From positions 248,001-312,000 of the forward strand of contig OZ244915.1 of assembly GCA_965221815.1 (NCBI GenBank): DNA of 64,000 nucleotides. Reading direction: 5' to 3'. Positions 27,566 through 37,909 of the stretch are shown here, one piece after another (positions within the stretch are counted from its first letter, which is position 1; each line of letters opens with the position of its first letter). The DNA comes from JAPOXR01 sp965221815 (lineage in GTDB: Bacteria; Pseudomonadota; Alphaproteobacteria; Rhodobacterales; Rhodobacteraceae). The notes under the pieces are model-generated. The model saw only the letters and a list, made by a program, of their open reading frames with translations, was not told the DNA's origin and ran no database searches. The position numbers were made by a program, and so were the translations under genes.

Positions 27566-27939
27566 TGTATGATCAGTATGGTCAGACAGGTGAGGGCAAT
27601 CGCTGCCGCGATCGCCAAGCGGCCTGACCACGCCACGCTGACGGCATTAAAACCGTAACCGGTATCCCAAATGAGATGCCGGATGCCATTACAGCAATGG
27701 TACCACAGTGCTGCCAATGAAATGACGAGCACGAGTTCCCCCAGGATTGATGTCAGCAGGGAGTCGACGAAACCGAAATACACTTCCGATGTGGCGGCGG
27801 CCAACAACCACCAGACGGCGAGAACAGCACCCACTGCCAGCCCCACGCCCGTGGCACGGTGAAGTATCGACATGACGGCATTCAATGGCCAGCGATAGAT
27901 TGACGCATGCGGCGAAAGCGGCCTGCGGTTCACGTTCAT
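27562..27939 (-). CDS. sdhC: succinate dehydrogenase cytochrome b556 subunit
   Basis: This 125-residue protein starts RPLSPHASIYRWPLNAVMSILHRATGV, the SdhC signature, and has three transmembrane helices with the haem-ligand His region LWYHCCNGIRHLIWD. The start ATG 27939 has an AAGGAG ribosome-binding site; an upstream in-frame start is less likely. It is the first gene of the operon. Confidence 0.95.
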   Translation of the reverse strand: MNVNRRPLSPHASIYRWPLNAVMSILHRATGVGLAVGAVLAVWWLLAAATSEVYFGFVDSLLTSILGELVLVISLAALWYHCCNGIRHLIWDTGYGFNAVSVAWSGRLAIAAAIALTCLTILIIQ

Positions 27940-28595
27940 ATATAGCTGCTCCTTATTTCGGGCAGGTTGCAACAGAGACATCCTCCGAGTCTAACGCTTT
28001 CGCGATTCAGACGAAAGACTCAAGACAGCAGGAAATTTGATGCACTTCCCTCGGGTGCGGCAACACGCACCGCTTATCGTGCCATGAACAATAACTGGTC
28101 CTGTCGGACAGTCTCGCGCCGACACGCAATCACGGCCTCAGACATGCACGTTGCGCCATGCAGGACCCAACGCCCCGAAGTCGTTGCGAGGACCCATACT
28201 GGTTGAACAGGCCGGATCTCATTCCTTTTTTGAATTCCATGGCCGGGCCGGCAGCAATCAATGTCGACCAGGGGGATCACAATTGCAACCTCGACGCAGG
28301 TATGCGTCACCTCAGGTCTTGCCTTCACCATATCATGATCGGATATCGGATTTCATGCATGAAATCCGATATTCCGGAATGATTGATTGATCAGAAGTGC
28401 CGTCATTTCTTTTGCCACGGTACGGGTTTCGTCAGGTGGCCCGACGCAGAACCCGCTACCGGATATCATTATTGTATGCCTTTCATTGTGTAGTGCGAGT
28501 TGTGAATAATTCGTGATTCGCTGCCATTTCAGTTGTGTTGTCGTTGCGACCAAGTTACGGAAAACCGCAATTGATTCACACGCGAGGAGGCTTGG
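27940..28595. promoter_or_regulatory. 656-nt divergent regulatory region between sdh and mdh operons
   Basis: No gene is supported in this interval. It must contain the promoters for the minus-strand sdhCDAB and the plus-strand mdh-suc genes. Its main feature is a perfect 30-bp palindrome at 28343-28372. Because the two operons encode adjacent parts of one pathway, shared control from this region is plausible. Confidence 0.5.
28343..28372. promoter_or_regulatory. perfect 30-bp palindrome, candidate operator
   Basis: Arms ATATCGGATTTCATG and CATGAAATCCGATAT are exact reverse complements with no spacer. There is no T-run on either side, so a terminator is unlikely. It lies 223 nt upstream of the mdh start and about 400 nt upstream of sdhC, in the divergent regulatory region. 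A dimeric or tetrameric repressor site is the simplest reading; no regulator gene is nearby. Confidence 0.6.
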
Positions 28596-29555
28596 ATGTC
28601 GAGGCCATTGATAGCGATGATTGGTGCGGGTCAAATTGGCGGCACGCTGGCCAATCATGTGGTGTCGCGGGAACTCGGGGATGCCGTTCTGTTTGACATT
28701 CAGGAAGGCATTCCTCAGGGCAAGGCGCTGGATCTCGCGGAAAGTGGTCCCGTCATCGGGTTTGATGCGCATATACGCGGTGCGTGCAGCTACACGAAAA
28801 TCGAAGGTGCTGATATCTGTATCGTGACTGCCGGAGTTCCGCGCCGGGAAGGCATGTCGCGCGACGACCTGCTCGAGGTCAATCTCAAGGTCATGAAATC
28901 GGTCGGCCAGGGTATCCGGGACTATGCCCCGGACGCCTTTGTCATCTGTATCACGAATCCACTGGATGCCATGGTCTGGGCTCTGCAAAGATATTCCGGG
29001 GTGAAACCCGGCCGCGTTGTCGGTATGGCCGGTATCCTGGATTCGGCGCGGTTCCGTCATTTCCTCTCGCTCGAATTCAATGTTTCAATGCGCGATGTAA
29101 CGGCATTCGTGCTGGGTGGACATGGGGATACAATGGTGCCATTGCCGCGCTATTCGACAGTTGCAGGTATTCCGATTCCGGATTTGGTCAAGATGGGTTG
29201 GATAACCGCTGAAAAGCTGGACGAAATTGTCCAGCGGACACGAGATGGCGGCGCCGAAATCGTCAGTCTCCTTGGGACCGGATCGGCATTCTACGCCCCG
29301 GCCGCCGCGGCAATTGAAATGGCTGAAGCCCATCTGCATGCACAGAACAGGGTCTTGCCCTGTGCAGCTTATCTGAGTGGTCAATACGGTTACGATGACA
29401 TCTATGTGGGCGTGCCGGTCGTGATCGGGGAAAACGGTGTTGAACGTGTGGTTGAAGTTTCGCTCACCGATGAGGAACGCACGATGTTTGATCGCTCGGC
29501 CGGGGCGGTTGATGAACTGATCAAGGCGTGCCGTAAGATTGACCCTGACATTTGA
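28596..29555 (+). CDS. mdh: malate dehydrogenase
   Basis: This 319-residue enzyme of the LDH-like MDH type oxidises malate to oxaloacetate. It has the NAD motif GAGQIGGTLA, the mobile-loop arginines in AGVPRREGMSRDDLL, ITNPLDAM, and the catalytic His in LGGHGDTMVPL. The start follows CGAGGAGG. It heads the mdh-sucCDAB-lpdA cluster that is typical of alphaproteobacteria. Confidence 0.97.
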   Translation: MSRPLIAMIGAGQIGGTLANHVVSRELGDAVLFDIQEGIPQGKALDLAESGPVIGFDAHIRGACSYTKIEGADICIVTAGVPRREGMSRDDLLEVNLKVMKSVGQGIRDYAPDAFVICITNPLDAMVWALQRYSGVKPGRVVGMAGILDSARFRHFLSLEFNVSMRDVTAFVLGGHGDTMVPLPRYSTVAGIPIPDLVKMGWITAEKLDEIVQRTRDGGAEIVSLLGTGSAFYAPAAAAIEMAEAHLHAQNRVLPCAAYLSGQYGYDDIYVGVPVVIGENGVERVVEVSLTDEERTMFDRSAGAVDELIKACRKIDPDI

Positions 29556-29627
29556 ATTCCCGCTGCACAAGCGCACCATGCGGTGACCAGATCTGCCATT
29601 CTTTTGCGGGGCCATAGAGGAGGCTGA

Positions 29628-30872
29628 ATGAATATTCACGAATATCAAGCGAAAGAATTGCTGCGGCAATATGGTGCGCCGGTGGCCGGTGGTCGCGCGG
29701 TTCTGCGTGCGGAAGATGCGAAGGCGGCAGCAAGTGCTTTGCCGGGTTCAGTCTGGGTGGTCAAGGCGCAGATCCATGCTGGGGGGCGCGGCAAAGGCAA
29801 GTTTCAGGAATTGGATGCAGGTGATCAAGGAGGTGTCAGGATTGCCCGCTCACCAGCACAGGCCGCACAAGAGGCCCGGCGCATGCTTGGGCGCACGTTG
29901 GTGACGCATCAGACGGGGGCAAGTGGCAAAAAGGTCAACCGCGTCTATATCGAAGAAGGTGCGGCGATCGCACGAGAGCTCTATTTGGCCCTGCTGCTGG
30001 ATCGACAAACGTCAAGACTGTCATTTGTTTGTTCTGTTGAAGGCGGCATGGATATTGAAGACGTGGCGGCTGAACATCCGGAGAAGATCCATTCGATCGT
30101 GATTGACCCGGCGACTGGTTTTCAACCGCATCACGGGCGGCGGATTGCTTTTGCTCTGGAGCTGCAAGATGCCGAGATCCGTCAATGCGTCAACTTGGCA
30201 GGTGCTCTCTACAGGCTCTTTGAAGAGAAGGATGCAGAACTGATTGAAATCAACCCATTGATTGTGACTGATTCAGGCGATTTGCAATGTCTTGACTGCA
30301 AGATGGGATTTGATTCAAATGCTCTTTACCGACATTCTGACATCATGGGATTGCGTGATGAATCGGAAGAAGATCCGAAAGAGTTTGCAGCCTCGAATTT
30401 TGATCTGAATTATATTGCACTTGATGGAAGTATTGGCTGTATGGTCAATGGTGCCGGTCTCGCCATGGCGACAATGGATATCATCAAACTGAACGGTGCG
30501 GATCCTGCAAATTTCCTTGATGTCGGCGGCGGTGCGACGCGCGATAAGGTCACAGAGGCTTTCAAAATTATCACTTCGGATCCCAATGTCGAAGGGATTC
30601 TGGTGAATATATTTGGCGGAATCATGCGCTGCGATGTGATTGCCGAGGGCGTCGTGGAAGCGGTCCGCGAGGTGGGGCTGAGCGTACCGCTTGTGGTGCG
30701 TCTGGAGGGAACCAATGTCGAACTCGGCAAGACCATAATCAACGAAAGCGGCCTGGATGTCATTGCTGCCGACAATCTTGGACAGGCAGCTGAGCGCATT
30801 GTGACTTCGGTCACGCAACGGGCGGCCGCTGCACGGGCACAGGCGGAGGAGTCTCATGGCCATTCTGGTTGA
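29628..30872 (+). CDS. sucC: succinyl-CoA synthetase beta subunit
   Basis: This 414-residue ATP-grasp subunit begins MNIHEYQAKELLRQYG and has VKAQIHAGGRGKGKF, EINPLIVT and NIFGGIMRCDVIAEG. It binds the nucleotide in the succinyl-CoA to succinate step. Its C-terminus is longer than in E. coli (388 residues), with an Ala/Glu-rich tail. The last 17 nt overlap sucD. Confidence 0.96.
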   Translation: MNIHEYQAKELLRQYGAPVAGGRAVLRAEDAKAAASALPGSVWVVKAQIHAGGRGKGKFQELDAGDQGGVRIARSPAQAAQEARRMLGRTLVTHQTGASGKKVNRVYIEEGAAIARELYLALLLDRQTSRLSFVCSVEGGMDIEDVAAEHPEKIHSIVIDPATGFQPHHGRRIAFALELQDAEIRQCVNLAGALYRLFEEKDAELIEINPLIVTDSGDLQCLDCKMGFDSNALYRHSDIMGLRDESEEDPKEFAASNFDLNYIALDGSIGCMVNGAGLAMATMDIIKLNGADPANFLDVGGGATRDKVTEAFKIITSDPNVEGILVNIFGGIMRCDVIAEGVVEAVREVGLSVPLVVRLEGTNVELGKTIINESGLDVIAADNLGQAAERIVTSVTQRAAAARAQAEESHGHSG

Positions 30873-31743
30873 CAGCAACACCAAGGTCATTTGTCAGGGG
30901 TTCACCGGCTCGCAAGGAACCTTTCATTCTGAACAGGCAATCGCTTACGGTACACGTGTTGTTGGCGGCGTCACGCCGGGCAAGGGCGGGCAGGAACATC
31001 TCGGTTTGCCAGTTTTTGATACTGTTCACGAGGCCCGCAAAGTGACTGGCGCCGATGCAACTGCGATTTACGTGCCACCCCCCTTTGCGGCGGATGCAAT
31101 TTTAGAAGCCTGCGATGCCGGTATCGGCCTGATCGTCTGCATTACGGAAGGAATTCCGGTGTTGGACATGGTGCGTGTCAAACGGGCACTTGTGCAGTCA
31201 AAGTCCCGCTTGGTGGGGCCGAATTGTCCGGGAGTTATCACGCCTGATGCCTGCAAGATTGGGATCATGCCGGGACATATTCATAAACGCGGGTCGGTCG
31301 GCGTGGTGTCGCGCTCCGGTACGCTGACATATGAAGCTGTCAAACAGACCAGCGATATTGGGCTGGGTCAATCAACCTGCATTGGTATCGGGGGTGATCC
31401 TGTCAAGGGTACAGAGCATGTGGATGCACTGGAACTCTTTCTCGCTGACGATGAAACGCAGTCGATCATTCTCATTGGTGAAATTGGGGGAACTGCAGAG
31501 GAGGAGGCCGCCGACTTCATTCGTCAGGAAGCAGCGTGCGGGCGGTCGAAACCGATTGCTGGATTTATTGCCGGCTTGACGGCACCGCCGGGTCGTCGGA
31601 TGGGGCATGCGGGGGCGGTTATCTCGGGTGGCAAGGGCGATGCCGCAAGCAAGATTGAAGCGATGCGGTCTGCCGGGTTTACGATTGCCGACAGTCCGGC
31701 AACCCTCGGCGAGGCGGTGATACAAGCGCTTAGGAAGGACTGA
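30856..31743 (+). CDS. sucD: succinyl-CoA synthetase alpha subunit
   Basis: This 295-residue subunit has the CoA-binding GFTGSQGTFHSEQAI, GPNCPGVITPD, and the phosphohistidine in GRRMGHAGAVISGG. It overlaps sucC, so the two are translationally coupled as expected for a heteromeric enzyme. A GGAGGAG inside the sucC tail serves as its ribosome-binding site. Confidence 0.97.
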   Translation: MAILVDSNTKVICQGFTGSQGTFHSEQAIAYGTRVVGGVTPGKGGQEHLGLPVFDTVHEARKVTGADATAIYVPPPFAADAILEACDAGIGLIVCITEGIPVLDMVRVKRALVQSKSRLVGPNCPGVITPDACKIGIMPGHIHKRGSVGVVSRSGTLTYEAVKQTSDIGLGQSTCIGIGGDPVKGTEHVDALELFLADDETQSIILIGEIGGTAEEEAADFIRQEAACGRSKPIAGFIAGLTAPPGRRMGHAGAVISGGKGDAASKIEAMRSAGFTIADSPATLGEAVIQALRKD

Positions 31744-31757
31744 CAGGGAGCGGGTGT

Positions 31758-34718
31758 ATGGGAAACGGGAACGGCAACGCACTGTTGCATGCGTCGAGCT
31801 TTTTGCAAGGGTCCAACGCCGAATATATTGAAAATCTCCGGGTGGCCTATGCCGCTGAACCGGCCTCGGTCGATGCGACATGGCGGCACTATTTCGATTC
31901 GCTCAATGAGTCTGCCACGAAGGACTCGACCCCGAGCTGGCAACGCCACGACTGGCCGCCGCTACCCGATGGTGAGACCGTCGCTGCATTCGATGGACAA
32001 TGGAACCGCGGCGAAGACGACACACGACGCGCAGGGATCGCAGAGAAAATTCAGGTCCATGCCGCGACTGGCGGCGTTCAGCTGAGTGAAGCAGGATTGC
32101 ATCAGCGGGTGAGCGACTCAATCCGGGCTTTAATGCTGATCCGCGCCTACCGTATCCGTGGCCATCGTATCGCCAATCTGGATCCACTTGGCCTCACATC
32201 ACCGAATGTTCATCCGGAACTTGATCCGAAAAGTTTTGGCTTTGCTGAGGCGGATATGGACCGGCCCATTTACCTGGACAATGTGCTCGGAATGGAGACG
32301 GGAACCATGCGCCAGGTGCTGGAACTGGTGCAGCGAACCTACTGCGGGACTTTTGCCTTGCAGTATATGCATATCTCCGATCCCGATCAAAGCGCCTGGC
32401 TGAAGGAGCGAATCGAAGGTTACGGCAAAGAGGTGAAATTCACGCAGGAAGGTCGGCGAGCAATCCTCAACAAGCTCATGGAGGCGGAGTCCTTCGAGAA
32501 TTTTCTCCACAACAAGTATACCGGCACCAAGCGGTTCGGGCTGGACGGTGCAGAGTCGATCATCCCGGCTCTGGAACAGATTATCAAGCGGGGTGGTGCT
32601 CTCGGCGTCAAGGAAATTATCTTCGGGATGCCACATCGTGGTCGTCTCAATGTTCTGGCGAATGTCATGGGCAAACCGTGCCGGGCCATTTTCAACGAAT
32701 TCCAGGGGGGCAGTTCGAGTCCGATCGGGGTTTCGGGGGACGTCAAATACCATTTGGGGGCTTCCTCTGATCGTGAATTCGATGGCAATCGTGTCCATTT
32801 GTCACTGACTGCGAATCCGTCCCATCTCGAGGCGGTCAATGCTGTTGTTCTGGGTAAGGTCAGGGCCAAGCAGGACCAGTTGAAAGACCATTCCCGCAAA
32901 CAGGTTCTGGCGGTTCTTCTGCACGGCGATGCAGCTTTTGCCGGCCAGGGAATTGTTGCGGAATGTTTTGGATTGTCGGGGCTTTCGGGACATCGGACCG
33001 GTGGAACAATTCATGTCATTGTGAATAACCAGATCGGCTTTACCACAGCGCCGCACCGCTCACGGTCGTCGCCTTATCCGACCGATATTTCATTGATGCT
33101 CGAATCGCCGATATTTCATGTCAATGGTGATGACCCCGAAGCCGTCGTCCACGCCGCAAAAGTGGCGACTGAATTCCGCCAGGAATTTGGCAAGGATGTG
33201 GTCATTGATGTCTTTTGCTATCGTCGGTTTGGTCATAACGAGGGCGATGAACCCATGTTCACGCAGCCCAAGATGTACCGGAAGATCAAGACCCATGAGA
33301 CGACTCTCAAGATCTATTCACGCCGGTTGGTCGAAGATGGGCTGGTCCCCGAGGGAGAAGTGACCGCGGCACAGACACGTTTCCGGGACCATTTGGACAA
33401 TGAATTCAATGCCGCTTCCAGTTTTCGACCAAACGCGGCCGATTGGCTGGACGGGAGATGGTCGCATCTGCAGCCTCAGGCAGGAGAATATCAGCGCGGA
33501 CAGACCGGTGTGTCCGAAGAGCGACTGCAGTCTATCGGCAAGATGCTCACCACTGTTCCGGCCGGATTCAAGGTTCACCGCACCCTGGCCCGGATCCTCA
33601 AGGCACGGGCAGAGATTTTCTCCACTGGTGAGAAATGTGATTGGGCAGTCGGTGAGCAATTGGCATTTGGTACGCTGTTGCAGGAAGGTTATGGCGTCCG
33701 CCTTTCGGGTCAGGACTCCACCCGCGGCACATTTAGCCAACGCCATTCCGCTCTGATCGATCAGGAGACTGAAGACAGTTACATTCCCCTCAACCATCTC
33801 GGGGATGGGGCCGCAGAGTTTCAGGTTATTGACTCGATGTTATCTGAATTTGCAGTGCTTGGGTACGAATACGGTTATTCATTGAGTGAGCCGAATGCCC
33901 TGGTTCTGTGGGAGGCGCAGTTTGGCGATTTTGCCAATGGGGCACAGATCATGTTCGACCAGTTTATTTCGAGCGGTGAGCGGAAATGGTTACGGATGTC
34001 GGGACTCGTCATGTTGCTGCCTCATGGTATGGAAGGCCAGGGGCCTGAACATTCATCGGCCCGCTTGGAGAGATTTCTGCAACTTTGCGCGGAAGACAAT
34101 TGGATCATTGCCAATTGCACGACGCCCGCGAATTATTTTCACATTCTGCGCCGGCAACTGCATCGTGACTTTCGTAAACCCTTGGTCTTGATGACTCCGA
34201 AATCTTTGCTGCGGCATAAACTTGCCATCAGCAAACTGGCGGAATTTACCGAAGGGTCATCGTTTCACAGGGTGTTGTGGGACGATGCGGAATGCGGAAA
34301 CTCAGATACAAAACTGTTGCCCGACAAGAAAATTCGACGGGTCGTGATCACTTCCGGTAAGGTCTATTTTGATTTGCTTCAAGAGCGCGATAGACGTGGT
34401 ATCAACGACATCTATCTTCTTCGCCTGGAGCAGTATTTTCCATTTCCCTTCCAGGCGTTTTCCAAGGAACTGAACCGATTCAAACAAGCCGAAATCTTAT
34501 GGTGCCAGGAAGAGCCTCGCAATCAGGGTGCCTGGACCTATATTGAACCCAATATCGAATGGACATTGGGCCGCTTGCAGGCGCGGGAGCGCCGTCCGCG
34601 CTATGTCGGTCGCCCACCATCGGCCTCGCCAGCGACCGGTTTGTTGAACTGCCATAAGGCCGAACAGCAGCAGCTCGTGGATGCTGCGTTGTCCTTCGAG
34701 AAGGAAATCACAACATGA
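31758..34718 (+). CDS. sucA: 2-oxoglutarate dehydrogenase E1 component
   Basis: This 986-residue thiamine-diphosphate enzyme has the N-terminal SFLQGSNAEYIENLRVAY, GMPHRGRLNVLAN, and the ThDP/magnesium region GDAAFAGQGIVAEC...IHVIVNNQIGFTT. It decarboxylates 2-oxoglutarate and passes the succinyl group to SucB. It follows sucD by 14 nt, and its last nucleotides overlap the sucB start (ATGA). Confidence 0.97.
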   Translation: MGNGNGNALLHASSFLQGSNAEYIENLRVAYAAEPASVDATWRHYFDSLNESATKDSTPSWQRHDWPPLPDGETVAAFDGQWNRGEDDTRRAGIAEKIQVHAATGGVQLSEAGLHQRVSDSIRALMLIRAYRIRGHRIANLDPLGLTSPNVHPELDPKSFGFAEADMDRPIYLDNVLGMETGTMRQVLELVQRTYCGTFALQYMHISDPDQSAWLKERIEGYGKEVKFTQEGRRAILNKLMEAESFENFLHNKYTGTKRFGLDGAESIIPALEQIIKRGGALGVKEIIFGMPHRGRLNVLANVMGKPCRAIFNEFQGGSSSPIGVSGDVKYHLGASSDREFDGNRVHLSLTANPSHLEAVNAVVLGKVRAKQDQLKDHSRKQVLAVLLHGDAAFAGQGIVAECFGLSGLSGHRTGGTIHVIVNNQIGFTTAPHRSRSSPYPTDISLMLESPIFHVNGDDPEAVVHAAKVATEFRQEFGKDVVIDVFCYRRFGHNEGDEPMFTQPKMYRKIKTHETTLKIYSRRLVEDGLVPEGEVTAAQTRFRDHLDNEFNAASSFRPNAADWLDGRWSHLQPQAGEYQRGQTGVSEERLQSIGKMLTTVPAGFKVHRTLARILKARAEIFSTGEKCDWAVGEQLAFGTLLQEGYGVRLSGQDSTRGTFSQRHSALIDQETEDSYIPLNHLGDGAAEFQVIDSMLSEFAVLGYEYGYSLSEPNALVLWEAQFGDFANGAQIMFDQFISSGERKWLRMSGLVMLLPHGMEGQGPEHSSARLERFLQLCAEDNWIIANCTTPANYFHILRRQLHRDFRKPLVLMTPKSLLRHKLAISKLAEFTEGSSFHRVLWDDAECGNSDTKLLPDKKIRRVVITSGKVYFDLLQERDRRGINDIYLLRLEQYFPFPFQAFSKELNRFKQAEILWCQEEPRNQGAWTYIEPNIEWTLGRLQARERRPRYVGRPPSASPATGLLNCHKAEQQQLVDAALSFEKEITT

Positions 34719-35959
34719 TCGTTGATGTCGAAGTTCCCACTCTGGGAGAGAGTGTCACAGAAGCCACCGTCGGCGGCTGGTCCAAGGAGACAGGTGAAGC
34801 CGTTTCGGCCGATGAGATTATTTGTGAATTGGAAACCGATAAGGTGACGCTGGAGGTTCGCGCACCTTCGGATGGCATGATTTCCGAAATTGTTGCTCCT
34901 GAGGGATCGACTGTTGGTATTGGTGCCGTGCTGGCGCGCATTGATTCGTCGGGTGACGCCGAGAAATCAGTTTCCAGGAAAAAATCGCCGCCATCAGTCA
35001 CACAGGATTCGCCGCAACCTGATGATGCCCCCGATTTGCACGAGTCACGGTCGAACGATTCCAGGCCGCGTGACATCGAAAATGCCCCTTCGGCCAAGCG
35101 GATGATGGAGCAGAATGCTGTGTCGCCGGAGTCAGTTCAAGCGACCGGCAGGGATGGGCGGATCCTCAAGGAAGATGTGATCAAGACACTCGAAGCCACT
35201 CGCACGGCACAAGAGGCGACGGTCCCTGTTTCTGCTCCGCAGCGTCTTCCTGAAACGTCTGAACTTGAAGAGCGCGTGCGCATGACGAGGCTGCGCAAGA
35301 CCATTGCGCATCGTCTTAAGGATGCACAGAACACGGCGGCGATGCTCACCACCTATAATGAGGTGGACATGAGTCAGGTGATGGCCTTGCGTGCCGCCTA
35401 TAGGGAAGACTTCGAGAAGAAACATGGTGTCCGGCTCGGATTCATGAGTTGTTTTATCAAGGCATGCTGTTCTGCGTTGATTGAAGTCCCTGAGGTCAAT
35501 GCGGAAATCGATGGCGATGACATTGTCTTCAAGAAATTCGTCCATATGGGCGTGGCGGTTGGCACGCCGACGGGTCTGGTGGTTCCTGTTCTTCGCCATG
35601 CTGAGCAGATGTCATTTGCGGAGATTGAGCAGACCCTTGCCGAGCGCGCGGCGCGTGCGCGCGATGGCAAGTTATCAATGGCTGACTTGCAAGGGGGAAC
35701 CTTCTCCATTTCCAACGGGGGTGTCTATGGATCGTTGATGTCGTCTCCGATCCTGAATCCGCCCCAGTCGGGAATTCTCGGTTTGCACAAAATCCAGCAA
35801 CGCCCGGTGGTGATTGACGGGGAGATTGTCATTCGCCCGATGATGTATCTGGCACTGTCCTATGATCATCGGGTTGTCGATGGTAAGGGTGCAGTGACAT
35901 TTCTCGTCAGAGTCAAGGAGTTCATAGAAAATCCGCAACGGCTCCTTTTAGAAGTTTGA
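34715..35959 (+). CDS. sucB: 2-oxoglutarate dehydrogenase E2, dihydrolipoamide succinyltransferase
   Basis: This 414-residue protein has an N-terminal lipoyl domain (lipoyl-Lys in ELETDKVTLEV), a charged linker, a peripheral subunit-binding domain (SAKRMMEQNAV...GRDGRILKEDV) and a C-terminal acyltransferase domain with the catalytic YDHRVVDGKGAV. It transfers succinyl from the E1 site to CoA and forms the core of the complex. It overlaps sucA by 4 nt. Confidence 0.96.
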   Translation: MIVDVEVPTLGESVTEATVGGWSKETGEAVSADEIICELETDKVTLEVRAPSDGMISEIVAPEGSTVGIGAVLARIDSSGDAEKSVSRKKSPPSVTQDSPQPDDAPDLHESRSNDSRPRDIENAPSAKRMMEQNAVSPESVQATGRDGRILKEDVIKTLEATRTAQEATVPVSAPQRLPETSELEERVRMTRLRKTIAHRLKDAQNTAAMLTTYNEVDMSQVMALRAAYREDFEKKHGVRLGFMSCFIKACCSALIEVPEVNAEIDGDDIVFKKFVHMGVAVGTPTGLVVPVLRHAEQMSFAEIEQTLAERAARARDGKLSMADLQGGTFSISNGGVYGSLMSSPILNPPQSGILGLHKIQQRPVVIDGEIVIRPMMYLALSYDHRVVDGKGAVTFLVRVKEFIENPQRLLLEV

Positions 35960-36341
35960 ACGATTGAACCCGGTGTCACATTTGTGAGATCTTCGGCTGC
36001 GGGCGATTGTCAATTTCGTTATCCTGATTGGCCAGCTGCGGATGAGGTCGGGCGAAGCCGTTTCCAGTGGATCCATTTTGCATTTGCAACGTGCAATCCG
36101 TCTGTTGATATGCGGGCTTGATTGCAAATCACGCTGCCCTGGCATGGTTGGCAATCGTGTGCTTGATAGGTCAGCCGGACCGTCCGCCCATATTCTGCCC
36201 GATTGGATGGCCTTCAGTCTTGTTTTCCAGTTGAGGGTTGCAGTCCGCCGCCGTCATGGTGAAACTGGTACGGGTCAGAGTCATGCCCTACAGCATCTCT
36301 GGGGCCGCACATGAAGTTGAGCAAAGAGGATAGAAGCCATT
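35960..36341. other. 382-nt intergenic region between sucB and lpdA
   Basis: No gene with family support is present. Many alphaproteobacteria carry a small hypothetical gene here; the plus-strand frame 36042-36314 shows no recognisable motif. A weak AAAGAGGA ribosome-binding site for lpdA closes the interval. No clear terminator was seen, so read-through into lpdA is possible. Confidence 0.35.
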
Positions 36342-37730
36342 ATGGACAGCTATGATGTGATCGTAATTGGCAGTGGACCAGGGGGTTATGTCTGCGCCAT
36401 TCGTGCAGCCCAGGCGGGGTTGAAAACAGCATGTGTCGAAGGGCGAGATACGCTTGGCGGGACCTGCCTTAATGTGGGCTGCATTCCGTCAAAGGCACTG
36501 CTCCATGCAAGTCATCAATATCATGAATGCCAGATCAATATGCCTGACATGGGCATACAGGCCAAATCAGTTTCGGTGAATTGGAAGCAGATGCTGAGCT
36601 TCAAGGACGATGCGATTGCAAACAATACGCGTGGTATCGAGTTTCTGTTCAAGAAAAACAAGATCGACTGGTTAAAAGGCTGGGCTTCGATCAAGAAGGC
36701 GGGAGAGGTCCGTGTCGGCGACAATATCCATTCGACCAGAAATATTGTTATTGCCAGTGGTTCAACCGCGTCAACCCTGCCGGGAGTGGAACTTGATGAA
36801 AAGGTCATTGTCTCGTCGACCGGGGCATTGGAGCTGAAACGAATACCGGCATCCCTGGCGATTATTGGGGCCGGAGTCATTGGGCTGGAAATTGGCTCCG
36901 TTTACGCGCGGTTGGGCACCAAAGTGACGGTGGTGGAGTCTTTGGATCGGGTGACGCCGGGCATGGACCTCGAATTGGCCAAGTCACTTCAGCGCATTCT
37001 CAGGAGACAGGGACTGACATTTCATTTGGGATCAGAAGTTCGAGCGGTACGAAAGACGTCGGGCGGGGCGGAAATCTGTTATGCCGCGCGCGGGAGCGAC
37101 GATGAATCTGTCCTCAAGGCAGAGATTGTTTTGGTGGCAACGGGCCGCCGCCCTTTTACTGACGGGTTGGGTCTGAGTGAAGTCGGAATCGAGACCGACA
37201 AAGCCGGGCGGGTTTGCGTGGATGACAATCTTATGACGAATGTCCAGGGAATCTATGCGATCGGTGATGCGGTGGCCGGACCAATGTTGGCGCATAAAGC
37301 GGAAGATGAGGGCCTGGTTGTCGCGGATCGTATTGCCGGGCGTTCTGCGCATGTGAATTATGGCATCATTCCATCGGTTGTCTATACGCATCCCGAAGTC
37401 GCAACAGTTGGGAAATCTGAGGAGCAGTTGAAGGAATCAGGGGTCACATTCAAGACCGGCAAGTTTTCTTTCATGGGGAACGGCCGGGCAAAAGCGACTC
37501 TTGCTGCCGACGGGTTCGTAAAGATCCTGGCCCATGCAGAGACCGATCGAATCCTGGGCTGCCACATGATCGGCCCCTCCGTTGGAGAGTTGATCCATGA
37601 AATTTGCGTGGCAATGGAATTTGGCGGATCGGCGGAGGATATTGCCCTCACCTGCCATGCGCATCCAACCTTGTCGGAGGCCGTCAGGGAAGCTGCGCTG
37701 GCATGTGGTAACGGCGCGATACACGCCTGA
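36342..37730 (+). CDS. lpdA: dihydrolipoyl dehydrogenase (E3)
   Basis: This 462-residue flavoprotein has the FAD motif IGSGPGGYVCAIRAAQAG, the redox-active disulfide in GGTCLNVGCIPSKALL, the NAD motif IGAGVIGLEIGSVYARLG and the C-terminal HAHPTLSEAVREAAL with the catalytic His-Glu pair. It reoxidises the lipoyl groups of SucB and closes the 2-oxoglutarate dehydrogenase gene set. Confidence 0.97.
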   Translation: MDSYDVIVIGSGPGGYVCAIRAAQAGLKTACVEGRDTLGGTCLNVGCIPSKALLHASHQYHECQINMPDMGIQAKSVSVNWKQMLSFKDDAIANNTRGIEFLFKKNKIDWLKGWASIKKAGEVRVGDNIHSTRNIVIASGSTASTLPGVELDEKVIVSSTGALELKRIPASLAIIGAGVIGLEIGSVYARLGTKVTVVESLDRVTPGMDLELAKSLQRILRRQGLTFHLGSEVRAVRKTSGGAEICYAARGSDDESVLKAEIVLVATGRRPFTDGLGLSEVGIETDKAGRVCVDDNLMTNVQGIYAIGDAVAGPMLAHKAEDEGLVVADRIAGRSAHVNYGIIPSVVYTHPEVATVGKSEEQLKESGVTFKTGKFSFMGNGRAKATLAADGFVKILAHAETDRILGCHMIGPSVGELIHEICVAMEFGGSAEDIALTCHAHPTLSEAVREAALACGNGAIHA

Positions 37731-37909
37731 TGATTTGAGTTCGGCGGGTGTCAATGGAGGGCACGATCATGGTGTGGCATTGATTGCCGAGGACTGTGTC
37801 GTCTTTTCCCGCGTTATCGTTGTAACTCTGGTAAATAGCTTTGACTTATGCCGGTGAGATATGGCAATGGCGCACGGCAATTTATTGATTTCGGATTCAG
37901 GTGAAATGA

